The position numbers were made by a program, and so were the translations under genes. Shown piece by piece: positions 28,501 through 41,044 of a stretch of DNA of 64,000 nucleotides. Source of the DNA: Rhynchopus sp. YZ270_cl-10 (Eukaryota > Euglenozoa > Diplonemea > Diplonemida > Diplonemidae); NCBI GenBank assembly GCA_964035575.1, contig OZ037911.1:682001-746000 (forward strand), written 5' to 3'. Below the pieces are notes generated by a model, which did no database searches, was not told the origin of the DNA, and was given only the letters and a program-made list of their open reading frames with translations. Within the stretch, counting starts at the first letter, position 1; each line of letters opens with the position of its first letter.

Positions 28501-31500
28501 TTTTAGACGCACGAACACGACGCGTTGAAAAGCGACGCTTTTAGACACACAAACACGACGCGTTGAAAAGCGACGCTTTTAGACGCACAAACACGGCGCG
28601 TTGAAAAGCGACGCTTTTAGACACACAAACAGGACGCGTTGAAAAGCGACGCTTTTAGACACACAAACAGGACGCGTTGAAAAGCGACGCTTTTAGACGC
28701 ACAAACACGGCGCGTTGAAAAGCGACGCTTTTAGACACACAAACAGGACGCGTTGAAAAGCGACGCTTTTAGACGCACAAACACGACGCGTTGAAAAGCG
28801 ACGCTTTTAGACGCACAAACAGGACACGTTGAAAAGCGACGCTTTTAGACACACAAACACGACGCGTTGCAAAGCGACGCTTTTAGACGCACGAACACGA
28901 CGCGTTGAAAAGCGAAGCTTTTAGACACACAAACACGACGCGTTGCAAAGCGACGCTTTTAGACACACAAACAGGACGCGTTGCAAAGCGACGCTTTTAG
29001 ACGCACGAACACGGCGCGTTGAAAAGCGACGCTTTTAGACACACAAACACGACGCGTTGAAAAGCGACGCTTTTAGACGCACAAACACGGCGCGTTGAAA
29101 AGCGACGCTTTTAGACGCACAAACACGACGCGTTGCAAAGCGACGCTTTTAGACGCACGAACACGACGCGTTGAAAAGCGAAGCTTTTAGACGCACAAAC
29201 ACGACGCGTTGAAAAGCGACGCTTTTAGACGCACAAACACGACGCGTTGAAAAGCGACGCTTTTAGACGCACAAACAGGACACGTTGAAAAGCGACGCTT
29301 TTTGACACACAAACACGACGCGTTGAAAAGCGACGCTTTTAGACGCACAAACAGGACACGTTGAAAAGCGACGCTTTTAGACGCACAAACAGGACACGTT
29401 GCAAAGCGACGCTTTTAGACGCACGAACACGACGCGTTGAAAAGCGACGCTTTTAGACGCACAAACACGGCGCGTTGAAAAGCGACGCTTTTAGACACAC
29501 AAACAGGACGCGTTGAAAAGCGACGCTTTTAGACACACAAACAGGACGCGTTGAAAAGCGACGCTTTTAGACGCACGAACACGGCGCGTTGAAAAGCGAC
29601 GCTTTTAGACACACAAACACGGCGCGTTGCAAAGCGACGCTTTTAGACGCACGAACACGACGCGTTGAAAAGCGAAGCTTTTAGACACACAAACACGACG
29701 CGTTGAAAAGCGACGCTTTTAGACGCACAAACACGACGCGTTGCAAAGCGACGCTTTTAGACGCACGAACACGACGCGTTGAAAAGCGAAGCTTTTAGAC
29801 ACACAAACACGACGCGTTGCAAAGCGACGCTTTTAGACACACAAACAGGACGCGTTGAAAAGCGACGCTTTTAGACGCACGAACACGGCGCGTTGAAAAG
29901 CGACGCTTTTAGACACACAAACAGGACGCGTTGAAAAGCGACGCTTTTAGACGCACAAACACGACGCGTTGAAAAGCGACGCTTTTAGACGCACAAACAG
30001 GACACGTTGAAAAGCGACGCTTTTAGACACACAAACACGACGCGTTGCAAAGCGACGCTTTTAGACACACAAACAGGACGCGTTGCAAAGCGACGCTTTT
30101 AGACGCACGAACACGACGCGTTGAAAAGCGAAGCTTTTAGACACACAAACACGACGCGTTGCAAAGCGACGCTTTTAGACACACAAACAGGACGCGTTGC
30201 AAAGCGACGCTTTTAGACGCACGAACACGGCGCGTTGAAAAGCGACGCTTTTAGACACACAAACAGGACGCGTTGCAAAGCGACGCTTTTAGACGCACAA
30301 ACACGGCGCGTTGAAAAGCGACGCTTTTAGACACACAAACACGACGCGTTGAAAAGCGACGCTTTTAGACGCACGAACACGACGCGTTGAAAAGCGAAGC
30401 TTTTAGACGCACAAACACGACGCGTTGAAAAGCGACGCTTTTAGACACACAAACACGACGCGTTGCAAAGCGACGCTTTTAGACGCACGAACACGACGCG
30501 TTGAAAAGCGAAGCTTTTAGACGCACAAACACGACGCGTTGAAAAGCGACGCTTTTAGACGCACAAACACGACGCGTTGAAAAGCGACGCTTTTAGACGC
30601 ACAAACACGACGCGTTGAAAAGCGAAGCTTTTAGACGCACAAACACGACGCGTTGAAAAGCGACGCTTTTAGACGCACAAACACGACGCGTTGAAAAGCG
30701 ACGCTTTTAGACGCACAAACACGACACGTTGAAAAGCGACGCTTTTAGACACACAAACACGACGCGTTGCAAAGCGACGCTTTTAGACGCACGAACACGA
30801 CGCGTTGAAAAGCGAAGCTTTTAGACGCACAAACACGACGCGTTGAAAAGCGACGCTTTTAGACGCACAAACAGGACACGTTGAAAAGCGACGCTTTTAG
30901 ACACACAAACACGACGCGTTGCAAAGCGACGCTTTTAGACGCACGAACACGACGCGTTGAAAAGCGAAGCTTTTAGACGCACAAACACGACGCGTTGCAA
31001 AGCGACGCTTTTAGACGCACGAACACGACGCGTTGAAAAGCGAAGCTTTTAGACACACAAACACGACGCGTTGCAAAGCGACGCTTTTAGACACACAAAC
31101 AGGACGCGTTGCAAAGCGACGCTTTTAGACGCACGAACACGGCGCGTTGAAAAGCGACGCTTTTAGACACACAAACACGACGCGTTGAAAAGCGACGCTT
31201 TTAGACGCACAAACACGGCGCGTTGAAAAGCGACGCTTTTAGACGCACAAACACGACGCGTTGCAAAGCGACGCTTTTAGACGCACGAACACGACGCGTT
31301 GAAAAGCGAAGCTTTTAGACGCACAAACACGACGCGTTGAAAAGCGACGCTTTTAGACGCACAAACACGACGCGTTGAAAAGCGACGCTTTTAGACGCAC
31401 AAACAGGACACGTTGAAAAGCGACGCTTTTTGACACACAAACACGACGCGTTGAAAAGCGACGCTTTTAGACGCACAAACAGGACACGTTGAAAAGCGAC

Positions 31501-34500
31501 GCTTTTAGACGCACAAACAGGACACGTTGCAAAGCGACGCTTTTAGACGCACGAACACGACGCGTTGAAAAGCGACGCTTTTAGACGCACAAACACGGCG
31601 CGTTGAAAAGCGACGCTTTTAGACACACAAACAGGACGCGTTGAAAAGCGACGCTTTTAGACACACAAACAGGACGCGTTGAAAATCGACGCTTTTAGAC
31701 GCACGAACACGGCGCGTTGAAAAGCGACGCTTTTAGACACACAAACACGACGCGTTGCAAAGCGACGCTTTTAGACGCACGAACACGACGCGTTGAAAAG
31801 CGAAGCTTTTAGACACACAAACACGACGCGTTGAAAAGCGACGCTTTTAGACGCACAAACACGACGCGTTGCAAAGCGACGCTTTTAGACGCACGAACAC
31901 GACGCGTTGAAAAGCGAAGCTTTTAGACACACAAACACGACGCGTTGCAAAGCGACGCTTTTAGACACACAAACAGGACGCGTTGAAAAGCGACGCTTTT
32001 AGACGCACGAACACGGCGCGTTGAAAAGCGACGCTTTTAGACACACAAACAGGACGCGTTGAAAAGCGACGCTTTTAGACGCACAAACACGACGCGTTGA
32101 AAAGCGACGCTTTTAGACGCACAAACAGGACACGTTGAAAAGCGACGCTTTTAGACACACAAACACGACGCGTTGCAAAGCGACGCTTTTAGACGCACGA
32201 ACACGACGCGTTGAAAAGCGAAGCTTTTAGACACACAAACACGACGCGTTGCAAAGCGACGCTTTTAGACACACAAACAGGACGCGTTGCAAAGCGACGC
32301 TTTTAGACGCACGAACACGGCGCGTTGAAAAGCGACGCTTTTAGACACACAAACACGACGCGTTGAAAAGCGACGCTTTTAGACGCACAAACACGGCGCG
32401 TTGAAAAGCGACGCTTTTAGACGCACGAACACGACGCGTTGAAAAGCGAAGCTTTTAGACGCACAAACACGACGCGTTGAAAAGCGACGCTTTTAGACGC
32501 ACAAACACGACGCGTTGAAAAGCGACGCTTTTAGACGCACAAACAGGACACGTTGAAAAGCGACGCTTTTTGACACACAAACACGACGCGTTGAAAAGCG
32601 ACGCTTTTAGACGCACAAACAGGACACGTTGAAAAGCGACGCTTTTAGACGCACAAACAGGACACGTTGCAAAGCGACGCTTTTAGACGCACGAACACGA
32701 CGCGTTGAAAAGCGACGCTTTTAGACGCACAAACACGGCGCGTTGAAAAGCGACGCTTTTAGACACACAAACAGGACGCGTTGAAAAGCGACGCTTTTAG
32801 ACACACAAACAGGACGCGTTGAAAAGCGACGCTTTTAGACGCACGAACACGGCGCGTTGAAAAGCGACGCTTTTAGACACACAAACACGACGCGTTGAAA
32901 AGCGACGCTTTTAGACGCACAAACAGGACACGTTGAAAAGCGACGCTTTTAGACACACAAACACGACGCGTTGCAAAGCGACGCTTTTAGACGCACGAAC
33001 ACGACGCGTTGAAAAGCGAAGCTTTTAGACACACAAACACGACGCGTTGAAAAGCGACGCTTTTAGACGCACAAACACGACGCGTTGCAAAGCGACGCTT
33101 TTAGACGCACGAACACGACGCGTTGAAAAGCGAAGCTTTTAGACACACAAACACGACGCGTTGCAAAGCGACGCTTTTAGACACACAAACAGGACGCGTT
33201 GAAAAGCGACGCTTTTAGACGCACGAACACGGCGCGTTGAAAAGCGACGCTTTTAGACACACAAACAGGACGCGTTGAAAAGCGACGCTTTTAGACGCAC
33301 AAACACGACGCGTTGAAAAGCGACGCTTTTAGACGCACAAACAGGACACGTTGAAAAGCGACGCTTTTAGACACACAAACACGACGCGTTGCAAAGCGAC
33401 GCTTTTAGACACACAAACAGGACGCGTTGCAAAGCGACGCTTTTAGACGCACGAACACGACGCGTTGAAAAGCGAAGCTTTTAGACACACAAACACGACG
33501 CGTTGCAAAGCGACGCTTTTAGACACACAAACAGGACGCGTTGCAAAGCGACGCTTTTAGACGCACGAACACGGCGCGTTGAAAAGCGACGCTTTTAGAC
33601 ACACAAACAGGACGCGTTGCAAAGCGACGCTTTTAGACGCACAAACACGGCGCGTTGAAAAGCGACGCTTTTAGACACACAAACACGACGCGTTGAAAAG
33701 CGACGCTTTTAGACGCACGAACACGACGCGTTGAAAAGCGAAGCTTTTAGACGCACAAACACGACGCGTTGAAAAGCGACGCTTTTAGACACACAAACAC
33801 GACGCGTTGCAAAGCGACGCTTTTAGACGCACGAACACGACGCGTTGAAAAGCGAAGCTTTTAGACGCACAAACACGACGCGTTGAAAAGCGACGCTTTT
33901 AGACGCACAAACACGACGCGTTGAAAAGCGACGCTTTTAGACGCACAAACAGGACACGTTGAAAAGCGACGCTTTTAGACACACAAACACGACGCGTTGA
34001 AAAGCGACGCTTTTAGACACACAAACACGACGCGTTGCAAAGCGACGCTTTTAGACGCACAAACAGGACGCGTTGAAAAGCGACGCTTTTAGACACACAA
34101 ACAGGACGCGTTGAAAAGCGACGCTTTTAGACGCACGAACACGGCGCGTTGAAAAGCGACGCTTTTAGACGCACAAACACGGCGCGTTGAAAAGCGACGC
34201 TTTTAGACGCACGAACACGGCGCGTTGAAAAGCGACGCTTTTAGACACACAAACAGGACGCGTTGAAAAGCGACGCTTTTAGACGCACGAACACGGCGCG
34301 TTGAAAAGCGACGCTTTTAGACACACAAACACGACGCGTTGAAAAGCGACGCTTTTAGACACACAAACACGACGCGTTGCAAAGCGACGCTTTTAGACGC
34401 ACGAACACGACGCGTTGAAAAGCGAAGCTTTTAGACGCACAAACACGACGCGTTGAAAAGCGACGCTTTTAGACGCACAAACACGACGCGTTGAAAAGCG

Positions 34501-37500
34501 ACGCTTTTAGACGCACAAACAGGACACGTTGAAAAGCGACGCTTTTAGACACACAAACACGACGCGTTGAAAAGCGACGCTTTTAGACGCACGAACACGA
34601 CGCGTTGAAAAGCGACGCTTTTAGACGCACAAACAGGACACGTTGAAAAGCGACGCTTTTAGACACACAAACACGACGCGTTGAAAAGCGACGCTTTTAG
34701 ACGCACGAACACGACGCGTTGAAAAGCGACGCTTTTAGACGCACAAACAGGACACGTTGAAAAGCGACGCTTTTAGACACACAAACACGACGCGTTGAAA
34801 AGCGACGCTTTTAGACGCACGAACACGACGCGTTGAAAAGCGACGCTTTTAGACGCACAAACACGGCGCGTTGAAAAGCGACGCTTTTAGACACACAAAC
34901 AGGACGCGTTGAAAAGCGACGCTTTTAGACACACAAACAGGACGCGTTGAAAAGCGACGCTTTTAGACGCACGAACACGGCGCGTTGAAAAGCGACGCTT
35001 TTAGACACACAAACACGACGCGTTGAAAAGCGACGCTTTTAGACGCACAAACAGGACACGTTGAAAAGCGACGCTTTTAGACACACAAACACGACGCGTT
35101 GCAAAGCGACGCTTTTAGACGCACGAACACGACGCGTTGAAAAGCGAAGCTTTTAGACACACAAACACGACGCGTTGCAAAGCGACGCTTTTAGACGCAC
35201 AAACACGACGCGTTGCAAAGCGACGCTTTTAGACGCACGAACACGACGCGTTGAAAAGCGAAGCTTTTAGACACACAAACACGACGCGTTGCAAAGCGAC
35301 GCTTTTAGACACACAAACAGGACGCGTTGAAAAGCGACGCTTTTAGACGCACGAACACGACGCGTTGAAAAGCGAAGCTTTTAGACGCACAAACACGACG
35401 CGTTGAAAAGCGACGCTTTTAGACGCACAAACACGGCGCGTTGAAAAGCGACGCTTTTAGACGCACAAACAGGACGCGTTGCAAAGCGACGCTTTTAGAC
35501 GCACAAACACGACGCGTTGCAAAGCGACGCTTTTAGACGCACAAACACGACGCGTTGAAAAGCGACGCTTTTAGACGCACAAACAGGACACGTTGAAAAG
35601 CGACGCTTTTAGACACACAAACAGGACGCGTTGAAAAGCGACGCTTTTAGACGCACGAACACGGCGCGTTGAAAAGCGACGCTTTTAGACGCACGAACAC
35701 GGCGCGTTGAAAAGCGACGCTTTTAGACACACAAACACGACGCGTTGCAAAGCGACGCTTTTAGACGCACGAACACGGCGCGTTGAAAAGCGACGCTTTT
35801 AGACACACAAACACGACGCGTTGAAAAGCGACGCTTTTAGACACACAAACACGACGCGTTGAAAAGCGACGCTTTTAGACGCACGAACACGACGCGTTGA
35901 AAAGCGAAGCTTTTAGACGCACAAACACGACGCGTTGAAAAGCGACGCTTTTAGACGCACAAACAGGACACGTTGAAAAGCGACGCTTTTAGACACACAA
36001 ACACGACGCGTTGAAAGGCGACGCTTTTAGACGCACAAACACGACGCGTTGAAAAGCGACGCTTTTAGACGCACAAACAGGACACGTTGAAAAGCGACGC
36101 TTTTAGACACACAAACACGACGCGTTGAAAAGCGACGCTTTTAGACGCACGAACACGACGCGTTGAAAAGCGACGCTTTTAGACGCACAAACACGGCGCG
36201 TTGAAAAGCGACGCTTTTAGACACACAAACAGGACGCGTTGAAAAGCGACGCTTTTAGACACACAAACAGGACGCGTTGAAAAGCGACGCTTTTAGACGC
36301 ACAAACACGGCGCGTTGAAAAGCGACGCTTTTAGACACACAAACAGGACGCGTTGAAAAGCGACGCTTTTAGACGCACAAACACGGCGCGTTGAAAAGCG
36401 ACGCTTTTAGACGCACAAACACGACGCGTTGAAAAGCGACGCTTTTAGACGCACAAACAGGACACGTTGAAAAGCGACGCTTTTAGACACACAAACACGA
36501 CGCGTTGCAAAGCGACGCTTTTAGACGCACGAACACGACGCGTTGAAAAGCGAAGCTTTTAGACACACAAACACGACGCGTTGCAAAGCGACGCTTTTAG
36601 ACACACAAACAGGACGCGTTGCAAAGCGACGCTTTTAGACGCACGAACACGGCGCGTTGAAAAGCGACGCTTTTAGACACACAAACACGACGCGTTGAAA
36701 AGCGACGCTTTTAGACACACAAACACGACGCGTTGCAAAGCGACGCTTTTAGACGCACGAACACGACGCGTTGAAAAGCGAAGCTTTTAGACGCACAAAC
36801 ACGACGCGTTGAAAAGCGACGCTTTTAGACGCACAAACAGGACACGTTGAAAAGCGACGCTTTTAGACACACAAACACGACGCGTTGAAAAGCGACGCTT
36901 TTAGACGCACAAACACGACGCGTTGAAAAGCGACGCTTTTAGACGCACAAACAGGACACGTTGAAAAGCGACGCTTTTAGACACACAAACACGACGCGTT
37001 GAAAAGCGACGCTTTTAGACGCACAAACAGGACACGTTGAAAAGCGACGCTTTTAGACGCACAAACAGGACACGTTGCAAAGCGACGCTTTTAGACGCAC
37101 AAACACGGCGCGTTGAAAAGCGACGCTTTTAGACACACAAACAGGACGCGTTGAAAAGCGACGCTTTTAGACACACAAACAGGACGCGTTGAAAAGCGAC
37201 GCTTTTAGACGCACGAACACGACGCGTTGAAAAGCGACGCTTTTAGACGCACAAACACGGCGCGTTGAAAAGCGACGCTTTTAGACACACAAACAGGACG
37301 CGTTGAAAAGCGACGCTTTTAGACACACAAACAGGACGCGTTGAAAAGCGACGCTTTTAGACGCACGAACACGGCGCGTTGAAAAGCGACGCTTTTAGAC
37401 ACACAAACACGACGCGTTGAAAAGCGACGCTTTTAGACGCACAAACAGGACACGTTGAAAAGCGACGCTTTTAGACACACAAACACGACGCGTTGCAAAG

Positions 37501-40500
37501 CGACGCTTTTAGACGCACGAACACGACGCGTTGAAAAGCGAAGCTTTTAGACACACAAACACGACGCGTTGAAAAGCGACGCTTTTAGACGCACAAACAC
37601 GACGCGTTGCAAAGCGACGCTTTTAGACGCACGAACACGACGCGTTGAAAAGCGAAGCTTTTAGACACACAAACACGACGCGTTGCAAAGCGACGCTTTT
37701 AGACGCACGAACACGGCGCGTTGAAAAGCGACGCTTTTAGACACACAAACACGACGCGTTGAAAAGCGACGCTTTTAGACGCACAAACAGGACACGTTGA
37801 AAAGCGACGCTTTTAGACACACAAACACGACGCGTTGCAAAGCGACGCTTTTAGACGCACGAACACGACGCGTTGAAAAGCGAAGCTTTTAGACGCACAA
37901 ACACGACGCGTTGAAAAGCGACGCTTTTAGACGCACAAACACGACGCGTTGAAAAGCGACGCTTTTAGACGCACAAACAGGACACGTTGAAAAGCGACGC
38001 TTTTAGACACACAAACACGACGCGTTGCAAAGCGACGCTTTTAGACGCACGAACACGACGCGTTGAAAAGCGAAGCTTTTAGACGCACAAACACGACGCG
38101 TTGAAAAGCGACGCTTTTAGACGCACAAACAGGACACGTTGAAAAGCGACGCTTTTAGACACACAAACACGACGCGTTGCAAAGCGACGCTTTTAGACGC
38201 ACGAACACGACGCGTTGAAAAGCGACGCTTTTAGACGCACAAACACGGCGCGTTGAAAAGCGACGCTTTTAGACGCACAAACAGGACACGTTGAAAAGCG
38301 ACGCTTTTAGACACACAAACACGACGCGTTGAAAAGCGACGCTTTTAGACGCACGAACACGGCGCGTTGAAAAGCGACGCTTTTAGACACACAAACAGGA
38401 CGCGTTGCAAAGCTACGCTTTTAGACGCACGAACACGGCGCGTTGAAAAGCGACGCTTTTAGACACACAAACACGACGCGTTGAAAAGCGACGCTTTTAG
38501 ACGCACAAACACGACACGTTGAAAAGCGACGCTTTTAGACACACAAACACGACGCGTTGAAAAGCGACGCTTTTAGACGCACAAACAGGACACGTTGAAA
38601 AGCGACGCTTTTAGACACACAAACACGACGCGTTGCAAAGCGACGCTTTTAGACGCACGAACACGACGCGTTGAAAAGCGAAGCTTTTAGACGCACAAAC
38701 ACGACGCGTTGAAAAGCGACGCTTTTAGACGCACAAACACGACGCGTTGAAAAGCGACGCTTTTAGACGCACAAACAGGACACGTTGAAAAGCGACGCTT
38801 TTAGACACACAAACACGACGCGTTGCAAAGCGACGCTTTTAGACGCACGAACACGACGCGTTGAAAAGCGAAGCTTTTAGACACACAAACACGACGCGTT
38901 GCAAAGCGACGCTTTTAGACGCACAGACACGACGCGTTGAAAAGCGACGCTTTTAGACGCACGAACACGACGCGTTGAAAAGCGACGCTTTTAGACGCAC
39001 AAACACGACGCGTGGCAAAGCGACGCTTTTAGACGCACGAACACGGCGCGTTGAAAAGCTACGCTTTTAGACACACAAACACGACGCGTTGAAAAGCGAC
39101 GCTTTTAGACGCACAAACACGGCGCGTTGAAAAGCTACGCTTTTAGACACACAAACACGACGCGTTGAAAAGCGACGCTTTTAGACGCACAAACACGACG
39201 CGTTGAAAAGCGACGCTTTTAGACACACAAACAGGACGCGTTGAAAAGCGACGCTTTTAGACACACAAACACGACGCGTTGCAAAGCGACGCTTTTAGAC
39301 ACACAAACAGGACGCGTTGAAAAGCGACGCTTTTAGACGCACAAACACGGCGCGTTGAAAAGCGACGCTTTTAGACGCACGAACACGGCGCGTTGAAAAG
39401 CGACGCTTTTAGACACACAAACACGACGCGTTGAAAAGCGACGCTTTTAGACGCACAAACACGGCGCGTTGAAAAGCGACGCTTTTAGACGCACGAACAC
39501 GGCGCGTTGAAAAGCGACGCTTTTAGACACACAAACAGGACGCGTTGAAAAGCGACGCTTTTAGACGCACGAACACGGCGCGTTGAAAAGCGACGCTTTT
39601 AGACACACAAACAGGACGCGTTGAAAAGCGACGATTTTAGACACACAAACACGGCGCGTTGAAAAGCGACGCTTTTAGACACACAAACACGACGCGTTGA
39701 AAAGCGACGCTTTTAGACGCACAAACACGACGCGTTGAAAAGCGACGCTTTCAGACGCACGAACACGACGCGTTGAAAAGCGACGCTTTTAGACACACAA
39801 ACACGACGCGTTGCAAAGCGACGCTTTTAGACGCACGAACACGACGCGTTGAAAAGCGACGCTTTTAGACGCACGAACACGGCGCGTTGAAAAGCGACGC
39901 TTTTAGACACACAAACACGACGCGTTGCAAAGCGACGCTTTTAGACGCGCGAACACGGCGCGTTGAAAAGCGACGCTTTTAGACGCACAAACACGGCGCG
40001 TTGAAAAGCGACGCTTTTAGACGCACAAACAATACACGTTGAAAAGCGACGCTTTTAGACGCACGAACACGGCGCGTTGAAAAGCGACGCTTTTAGACGC
40101 ACAAACACGACGCGTTGAAAAGCGACGCTTTTAGACGCACAAACACGACGCGTTGAAAAGCGACGCTTTTAGACACACAAACAGGACGCGTTGAAAAGCG
40201 ACGCTTTTAGACGCACAAACACGGCGCGTTGAAAAGCGACGCTTTTAGACACACGAACACGACGCGTTGAAAAGCGACGCTTTTAGACGCACAAACACGA
40301 CGCGTTGAAAAGCGACGCTTTTAGACGCACAAACACGACGCGTTGAAAAGCGACGCTTTTAGACACACGAACACGGCGCGTTGAAAAGCGACGCTTTTAG
40401 ACACACAAACACGACGCGTTGCAAAGCGACGCTTTTAGACGCACGAACACGGCGCGTTGAAAAGCGACGCTTTTAGACACACAAACAGGACGCGTTGAAA

Positions 40501-40636
40501 AGCGACGCTTTTAGACGCACAAACAAGGCGCGTTGAAAAGCGACGCTTTTAGACACACAAACAGGACGCGTTGAAAAGCGACGCTTTTAGACACACAAGC
40601 ACGACGCGTTGAAAAGCGACGCTTTTAGACGCACGA

Positions 40637-41044
40637 CAGTGCTATCAACGCGACAAGAGATTCTAGTCGCGCGACAAAGTGCCACTTGTCGCGCTGTCGC
40701 GCCCAAAAAAAATTTTTTTTTTCGACATCACAAAAATTTTCACCAAAAAAAAAAAAATTTTTTTTTTTTGGGTGTGGGCGATTTTGGAAAAAAAAATCCA
40801 AAAAAAAAAATCCAGAAAAAACCATCGCAGACGGTACAGTAGCGACGTAAGCAAAAGCCATCATTTTTTGACCAAAATTTTGCTAAGTACCCGGAAAAAA
40901 CGCGATTTTTCCTAGCAAAAAAAAAAAAAAAAGTGTCTCAAAATGGAAAAAAAAATTTTTCGATTTTTGCGACAACTCATTTTGTCGCGCTGTCGCGGGT
41001 GGTTTGTCGCGTGTCGCGCGCGACTTGTCGCGTTCGTAGCACTG
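40637..41044. mobile_element. Non-autonomous TIR element (MITE) in the satellite
   Basis: A 408-bp insertion interrupting one satellite unit. The ends are inverted repeats of about 21 bp: the left end begins CAGTGCTATCAACGCGACAA, and the right end read on the other strand matches it with two mismatches. The flanks carry a 7-bp direct repeat, CGCACGA (40630-40636 and 41045-41051). Removing the element and one copy restores one complete 38-bp unit (14 + 24 bp), so both ends and the duplication are well defined. Subterminal regions carry repeated TGTCGCG/CGCGACA motifs; the centre is poly-A/poly-T. There is no transposase. CAG...CTG ends recall hAT elements, but those normally make 8-bp duplications; the superfamily is left open. 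Confidence 0.93.

Larger units (their letters stand above)
1..40636. repeat. 38-bp satellite array, main block
   Basis: Tandem array of a 38-bp unit. The unit opens with TTTTAGAC, has GACGCGTTG in the middle and ends AAAAGCGACGC; positions 1-38 serve as reference. 1,069 complete units fit in 1-40622, and a 1,070th starts at 40623 and is cut by an inserted element at 40637. Unit starts sampled at 3079, 4561, 13605, 22573, 31693, 38419 and 40623 all equal 1 plus a multiple of 38, so I see no net indel in 40.6 kb. Variation is by substitution at a few sites: GCAC/ACAC, CAAAC/CGAAC, ACGG/ACGA/AGGA, CGCG/CACG, TTGAAAAG/TTGCAAAG and GACGC/GAAGC. TTTTAGAC places a TAG in each frame once per three units, so the array cannot encode a long plus-strand protein. 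It is probably centromeric, subtelomeric or heterochromatic satellite; which of these cannot be told from sequence. Confidence 0.99.
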